Below, in pieces: positions 58,945 to 64,000 of a stretch of DNA of 64,000 nt (positions within the stretch are counted from its first letter, which is position 1; the number at the start of each line of letters is the position of its first letter). The stretch is from Agrocybe praecox. Lineage: Eukaryota; Basidiomycota; Agaricomycetes; Agaricales; Agrocybaceae. Made by a program: the position numbers and the translations under genes. The notes under the pieces were generated by a model. The model did no database searches. It saw nothing but the letters and a program-made list of their open reading frames with translations, and was not told the origin of the DNA. Where the stretch lies: the NCBI GenBank assembly GCA_964017145.1, contig OZ024849.1, forward strand, positions 2,232,001 to 2,296,000. The letters run 5' to 3'.

Positions 58945-60652
58945 GGGTGGTCGGCAGTGCCTGTGTTCCGTTTAGGTTCTGTTTTAGTGTTTCTGGGTCT
59001 GCAATGTGTGGTAAGGGAAAGGCTGGACGTTCTTTTGCTGGTGGCGTTGGTTGGGTAGGTGTCTTATCCTTGGTTAGTGCTGGTTGTGTTTTGTCGATCA
59101 TGGTTGCGTTTCCGAAGGTGAGCTGTGTTTGATGCAGCTTTGATGGTCCCTCTACTGCTTGTGTTGCTGACGGTTTTTGCGCTTGCTTAGCTTCCGGTCC
59201 ATGTCTTACTGCTGGTAGGGGGTATTCGTCTGTCCAGGACCACGTTTCCGTTGAAGGGAAGAAGGGTAGGGCATTTTCGGGGTGGTGGAAGTCATATTCT
59301 TGGCATTTTCGTAGGAAGGTTGGGCACGTCCGGTCCCAACTTGTGTGTCCCTCTCCTTTGCAAGGTACGCATTGTGTCGATTTCTTGTTGTCGCAAGCCT
59401 CGGTTTTGTGTTGTTTGCTACCGCATGTACCGCATGTGTCGTAGTTGTTAATACATTCCCTCGCCAGGTGGTTCCAGTCGTGGCATTTCAGGCATCGTAG
59501 GGGTTCCTTCTTGCATTTCCGCACCTGTACTCGCTTTCCGCATATTACTAGTCCTTTGTTAATAATGTCGTTAGCTGTGTCTGCTTCACTGAGTGCTAAG
59601 ATAAGGTGTGCGTATTGTTGTCGTCGGGCAGGGTCCCTCCTGGCGATGGGCTTTACCCATCAAATTTTCTCTAGTGTGGTGGGTGCAATTTTGTTGTATT
59701 CGAGTACCTCTTCTACATGTTTTCCGTCTAATGGTGAAAATATAACTGGCACATAGTACGCGATCACATTGAATGTTCTTCGTCGCCATTGGGCGCCATC
59801 TCCCGACGCTCCTAGGTTTTCGAAAAGTTTGTCAGCGTTGTTCTTTGAGTTAATCCACTTAGCTCCTTCATCCGTAAGAAATTCGACTAATATTCCTTTG
59901 TTGGGGAGCCGATCGACCGATCATATTTCCAGTTGTTTTTCGTCTCCACCGGCTGTCTTCATCGCAGTCTTGTATATTTCTTTGAGTTCTGTGACGCTGA
60001 CTTTGTGTATTGCTGCTTCTGGGGGGAAGTCCATGAGGAATTGGCGTGCTCGGATTCCTTCTCGTGCTGCTATTCGGGGGTTGATTCCTTTGTTGCTCGG
60101 TGGTTGCGTGGTGTTCTTGGTTGCTGCGTCTCGGTATGGGCTAGGTTGATTGTTCTTTTCTTGCGCTGCCTTTGTTGCCTCTGTTGCGCTTGCCGTGGCA
60201 TGTGCCATTGCCTTCACTTGTTTTCCTATCTCCTCTTCTACTACCGTTTTGACATGTTCCGTCAGGTTCTTCATTTCCCCAGCCAGGTAGGTCATCTGTT
60301 CCACTACGGCATCCCTTGTCACTGCCGCTATTGCGTCCTCGTTGAGTTCCTCCATGATATAGGCCGTGGCTCGCACCAAGCTTCTCGTTGGTCCTGTTAT
60401 TCCCGCCATAGCCAAGATTTTGAACAGAATTGCTGCCATCGTGCTCGGTGTTGGTGCTGCTCCTTCTGGTACCAGTAGCTTTCTTATTTCCAGGTGCCTT
60501 CTGGCTTGTCTGACATTGTTGATTAGCATTTCATCTTCTTCGTCATCATTGTTCTGGATTTCGGGGTCTTTGTCTGATACTGCGGCTGCGGCTGCAGCTT
60601 TTGCTGTTCGGGTTTCCATTGGTTTCTTTCTGCCCGGGTTTGTAGACGCCAT
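58934..60652 (-). pseudogene. LINE ORF1: gag-like protein with CCHC zinc knuckles (two stops)
   Basis: It starts at 60652 with a basic Ala-rich N-terminus. A helical region follows ('EELNEDAIAAVTRDAVVEQM'), then an RNA-binding-like part, and near the C-terminus three knuckles: 'CLKCHDWNHLAREC', 'CGTCGSKQHKTEAC' and a slightly longer 'CVPCKGEGHTSWDRTC'. The reading frame is continuous except for TGA codons at 59921-59923 and 59660-59662. Its terminal TGA at 58934-58936 overlaps the ATG of ORF2 (58944) by 11 bases in another frame. In the family such proteins bind element RNA and form ribonucleoprotein particles. Confidence 0.88.
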
Positions 60653-60796
60653 TTGCAGGCTTTGCCGTGTTCAGAGTGTGTTTTGTATTTATCACTATGT
60701 ATTCTATCTCTTGTATAACTGCCAGCGATCGTTTCTTTGCTTTTGTCAGCGTGGGAAAATCGGTCGTGGTGGTGGTACGAGGTCAAGGAGCGATTC

Positions 60797-60807
60797 CAGA
60801 CTTAATC
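60797..60807 (+). repeat. LINE target-site duplication, right copy
   Basis: Second copy of 'cagacttaatc', marking the 5' boundary of the minus-strand element at 60796. Confidence 0.9.
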
Positions 60808-61043
60808 ATACTTACAGACACACTGGGTAACCATCCGGGCGCCTATTACTCCCAACGGCGGCTAGTTCATGGCAGTAGACTGATGGTTCTAAATATAGCT
60901 ATCAGACTGTTGGCCACGTTTCAAGACAAACTGTATTGGTATCGGCATAAATGTTGTGACTATAATGGAAAGCACGATGCAGGTACCCCAACCGGTTCCA
61001 ATCGTTTCGAGACCGGAGTATATACGTACGTACGTACATACCC

Positions 61044-62938
61044 TCAGTTGTTTACTAAGGCCAGATTCTCTGCTTTTGCCTGTTTGAAGAATGCACGTCT
61101 ATCCCACTCCCCCTGGGGCCTAAGTTCCTCTTGCTCTCCCTCCGAGCCCATATCCGAATTAACATCACACCCAAGCCTCCTACACGTCAACCCCGCACTC
61201 CTCACAAAAAGAGTCCCATCTATTAAACCCGCATCGTCCAGCTCCGTACCTGCAAATTTCCCTCGCGGGATACTGATAAAACGCGCTGCGTGGTCTGCGA
61301 GCGCTCGATGCAGTTTTGGGACGTGGTCGTCTGTGTGCTGGAGCGCTGAGCGAAGGATTGGGGTCCACAGTGAGGCGTGGGGTTGAAGATGGGGATTGAT
61401 ATTATTTGTATCTGTAACTTCGGTTGTTCTCAATGCGCGAGGTACACCTATCATTTCCCCAAGTCCAGCTTCAAAAAAACGAGGAATATCAAGCTCCGGA
61501 CGTCCTCGGCCAACGTACCACGCAAGAACGACGGAAAGGTACCCTCTGAGAAACTTTATCCGCGAGGGGCGTCGTGTGAGGTGAGAAGAGATGGTGTGTA
61601 GGAATATTGAGGAAGTTACAAGGTGCATCCTGTAAACGAGCGAGCGAGGGAGAGGTGGAGTTGATGATTAACATACATAAATTTAAGCGTGTAAGGAAGC
61701 GTCAACGTTAAAAATAGCAATAAACGTACAAGAAAAAATCAGCATTGAATGCCTCATTTCCCTCCGACATTCCACCAACGCCATAAATCACTGCAGTGGT
61801 CCATATGAGCTCTTCGATCTTCCCTTTTAATTCATTGTCATCATCATCCTTTCCATCATTTGCGTCGTCTTCGTCGTGGTCTGCCTCATTGGCCACCAGC
61901 CATAGGCTTGCATACACCCTAATAGCATCCCCAAGACGGGATTTTACGACCTTCGAATAGTATGAAGGAATGTCGATGTTGTCTGGTGCTGAGGTGAGAT
62001 CGAATATGGAATCTTTGAGCACACGAGTGAGGATGCTGAGAGCGTGGATGTTATTAGTAGGGGAGGAAGCACTGGGGGTTGTATCCTCGAAGAACCCTCT
62101 CGGGAAAAGGGTCGTAGCAGTTGGTGGATGCATCGCTGCTTGTGCGAGACCTACAAAAAAGGTTTAAAAAATTAGCTATCAAATCCAATTTCTGATTCAA
62201 ATTTCCGCAGCCAGAAAGACGAACCACCTACCTTCAACAAACACCCCAGGTACCCCAAACTCAATCCCAAATCCCGTATGTATCATCGGATGAAATAGAT
62301 TATCGAAAAACCTACACATCATCTCTGGCTGCTTTCCCTTTCCCCTTCCCTCCCCTGCGATATCGATGAAATTGGCGCTGGGCGAAAAGATGTACTCCTC
62401 TAGTATTTGCTCATATCGAAAGTTTCTGAGTTCCAGCTCGACTTTGAAGAAGTGAATGTAGGCTTGGTAGAAGCTACGTGACCGCAGAGTCAATCGTTGA
62501 GATTCAAAAACGATGAGGATATTGTGGCTATTAGGACATACTTTTCATCACCCAGATGATCGATCCAATTCTCCTTCGTAATAGGATGAGGCGAAGCGAA
62601 TGCCGGCCGCTGTTTCTTGCTATGCTCCTCATAGGATCGTTGTAGGATGCCCTCATCAGCACCGAGGCACCATAAAGTCAATGTCGTATGCACGATATGA
62701 CTGTATTTTATACCATTTAATAATTGAAAAGCAGGCGAATTTTGGAGGAAGGGTACTTGTGAAATCCCCGCTCATTGAAAAATACATGATGTCGCTCATG
62801 ATTGTCCTTCAAAATCCGCTGGATCGCCTTCGTCGAAGTAGGTGTGACCCCTGGAAAAGCTTGAGGGGCCAATGATCCTTCCTTGGGAATTTGGCGAACA
62901 GGTTCGGGAAAAAATATGTCGTCTGCTTTGAGGGTCAT
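61044..62938 (-). CDS. Questin-oxidase-like oxidoreductase QO2 (intact)
   Basis: Exons on the minus strand: 62938-62757, 62700-62542, 62473-62232, 62150-61730 and 61629-61044, total 1590 bases, 529 residues, no lesion. Landmarks in order are 'PGVTPTSTKAIQRILKDNHE' (about residues 27-46), 'HTTLTLWCLGADEGILQRSY', 'RPAFASPHPITKENWIDHLG', 'FYQAYIHFFKVELE', 'EEYIFSPSANFI', 'FNADFF|LMHLVTSSIFL', 'AWYVGRGRPELDIPRFF' and a C-terminus 'GEWDRRAFFKQAKAE'. This is the questin oxidase / AflY-like family, whose characterised members oxidatively cleave anthraquinone-type rings in fungal polyketide pathways. Most basidiomycete members are uncharacterised, so only the family is claimed. An acidic Asp-rich insert sits in exon 4. 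Confidence 0.87.
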
Positions 62939-63380
62939 GATGGTGGGCGAGTTTCTAATGGTATGTAAACTAGTGGTGTTAGTACCAGATTGATAAAGGA
63001 ATTATGCTGCGCATACTTGCCCCACATACCACTTTTTTTAGTGACTCCGGCACCTAAGGCATTAAATCATCTGCCTTGTACGTCGGGGACCTTGGAATGT
63101 ATAGGCTATCAGGAGACCTTTCTGTTAGATACTTACCACTGTACAAACGAAATAAAGCCCCAACCTGCTGATTTCCAAACGCTAAATTTCCATATCCGTG
63201 GCCCTCATAACTTCGCATCTTCTAGTAGGACATCGTTTTGCTTACTCTGAGGTCGAGAAAATTGGGCACCATACTGATACAGATAAAAAAATTATCAGAT
63301 ATTCCTACATCATGAACAGGAGTAGTAGCGGTTGCATAAATCATGAAAATACATGACACGGAAATAAGATTCGGCCTTGA
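62939..63380. other. Spacer between QO2 and QO3
   Basis: Upstream region of QO2 and downstream region of QO3. No gene recognised. Confidence 0.45.
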
Positions 63381-64000
63381 TCAAAGCTTCGCCTGATTGA
63401 AAAAACCATGTCGATCCCACACACCCTCAAGGGGTTTCTGACCTTCTCTAACCCATCCAAGCCTGTCAAGCGTAAGCCCCGCTGCTCTGATGAACAGCGT
63501 CCCATCAACAAGCTCTGCATCTTTCAGCTCGGTACCGGCGAACGTCCCCTTGGCAGTCTGCCCAAAGTGTGACGCATGTTCAGCCAGTGCTCGCTGCAAC
63601 TTTGGTAGATGATCATCAGGATACGTAAGTGTGGACTGGACGATCTGCAACCACGGGTTCGGAGTTATCGCGTGAGGAGATGTCGGAGATGGATATGCGG
63701 TCTCGTTCGGGGTGGGCATTGGTCCTGGTGCGGAAGGTACAATGGTTTTGGTATCTCCGAAAAAGCGGGCAATGTCCAAAGATGGTCTCCCGCGAGCGAT
63801 GTACCAACCCAGGCATACTGAGAAGTATCCTCGAAGGAGCAGGATTTGAGATTTTCTCTCCAGAAGGGAGAAGATGGAGGATAGGAAAATAGACGAAGTC
63901 ACAAGGTGCATACTAGAAAAGAATAAATACATTGTCAGCCCAAGACCTAAAAACAGACACGAACACGTACTGGAAGAAGTCAGCGTTGAAATCGCCTGTG
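63381..64000 (-). CDS. Questin-oxidase-like gene QO3, 3' part (runs off the window)
   Basis: The last exon (63912-63381) and the end of the preceding exon (64000-63971, 'GDFNADFFQ') are in the window, separated by a 58-base intron; the rest lies beyond 64000. The visible part is open: 'MHLVTSSIFLSSIFSLLERK', 'GYFSVCLGWYIARGRPSLDI', ending 'GVWDRHGFFNQAKL'. Over the last ~350 coding bases it differs from QO1 at about 13 positions, mostly silent or conservative. It keeps the 71 bases missing from QO1, so it is the better guide to the ancestral sequence. Head-to-tail with QO2, same strand. Confidence 0.85.
   Translation of the reverse strand, partial: QAISTLTSSSTCSCLFLGLGLTMYLFFSSMHLVTSSIFLSSIFSLLERKSQILLLRGYFSVCLGWYIARGRPSLDIARFFGDTKTIVPSAPGPMPTPNETAYPSPTSPHAITPNPWLQIVQSTLTYPDDHLPKLQRALAEHASHFGQTAKGTFAGTELKDAELVDGTLFIRAAGLTLDRLGWVREGQKPLEGVWDRHGFFNQAKL

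Larger units (their letters stand above)
54457..60807 (-). mobile_element. Full-length Tad1-like LINE with 11-base target-site duplication
   Basis: The element (body 54468-60796) reads on the minus strand. The sequence 'cagacttaatc' flanks it directly at 54457-54467 and 60797-60807, a perfect target-site duplication. At the 3' end, 21 T at 54468-54488 on the plus strand are the poly(A) tail. It carries two overlapping ORFs: a gag-like protein with zinc knuckles, and an endonuclease-reverse transcriptase-RNase H protein. This order plus an RNase H domain is typical of the fungal Tad1 clade of non-LTR retrotransposons. The intact target-site duplication and tail indicate a fairly recent insertion, yet both ORFs contain stops. 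Confidence 0.93.

Noticed and set aside
54936..60652. Mitochondrial-type genetic code (TGA = Trp) explaining the LINE stops
   Set aside because: Many TGG codons remain in the same ORFs, the element lies between spliced nuclear genes, and neighbouring nuclear genes use TGA as stop. Mutation is simpler.
19198..64000. A secondary-metabolite cluster combining the P450s and questin-oxidase-like genes
   Set aside because: Both family names recall polyketide pathways, but they are 17 kb or more apart, with F-box genes, a mobile element and a MAPKK in or near the interval. There is no synthase, transporter or pathway transcription factor in the window.

Overview
The window looks like nuclear DNA of a filamentous basidiomycete, most likely a mushroom-forming Agaricomycete. 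The grounds are genes split by many introns of about 48-70 bases with GT(A/G)NGT-type donors, a tandem family of microsomal P450s, a typical basidiomycete seven-helix membrane protein, a family of F-box proteins, a Ste7-type MAP kinase kinase, a questin-oxidase-like (AflY/PF14027-type) family and a Tad1-like LINE. No bacterial-type operons, rRNA, tRNA or CRISPR arrays were seen.

Layout. Bases 1-19,000 are gene-poor and repeat-rich: three copies of a degenerate ~1.5 kb repeat (R1), two of the three copies of a second ~0.6-0.75 kb repeat (R2), and a local duplication with a 15-base G run. They hold only two convincing genes: a six-exon membrane protein (6868-8160) and a small TATA-driven gene (13257-13566) whose frame is broken by one extra base. 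Bases 19,198-26,854 carry three tandem, same-strand paralogous P450 genes that share every intron I could place, including a GC-AG intron inside the haem-binding cysteine signature. Bases 27,000-36,600 hold gene remnants, two related genes of unknown family (30.5-34.1 kb) and the third R2 copy. Bases 37,180-39,025 are a 1.85 kb element with ~0.45 kb terminal inverted repeats, each containing an array of ~35-base units with palindromic cores.

Bases 39,375-53,402 are a gene-rich stretch: a decayed F-box gene, an intact F-box gene, a questin-oxidase-like gene with three lesions, a relic of the same family, a small coiled-coil ORF, a Ste7-type MAPKK and a third F-box gene with an N-terminal coiled coil. 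Bases 54,457-60,807 are a full-length LINE on the minus strand with an 11-base target-site duplication and a 21-base poly(A) tail. All five in-frame stops in its two ORFs are TGA, each at a position that reads most naturally as tryptophan. The window ends with an intact questin-oxidase-like gene (61,044-62,938) and the 3' part of another (63,381-64,000) that is nearly identical to the damaged copy at 44-45.6 kb.

How the genes work together: the three P450s are probably one expanded oxidative-metabolism locus, and the questin-oxidase-like genes are a second expanded oxidoreductase family. No polyketide synthase, terpene synthase, transporter or pathway regulator is visible, so a biosynthetic cluster is not supported. 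The MAPKK and F-box proteins are ordinary signalling and ubiquitin-ligase components. All exon boundaries are read by eye from splice signals and reading-frame continuity.
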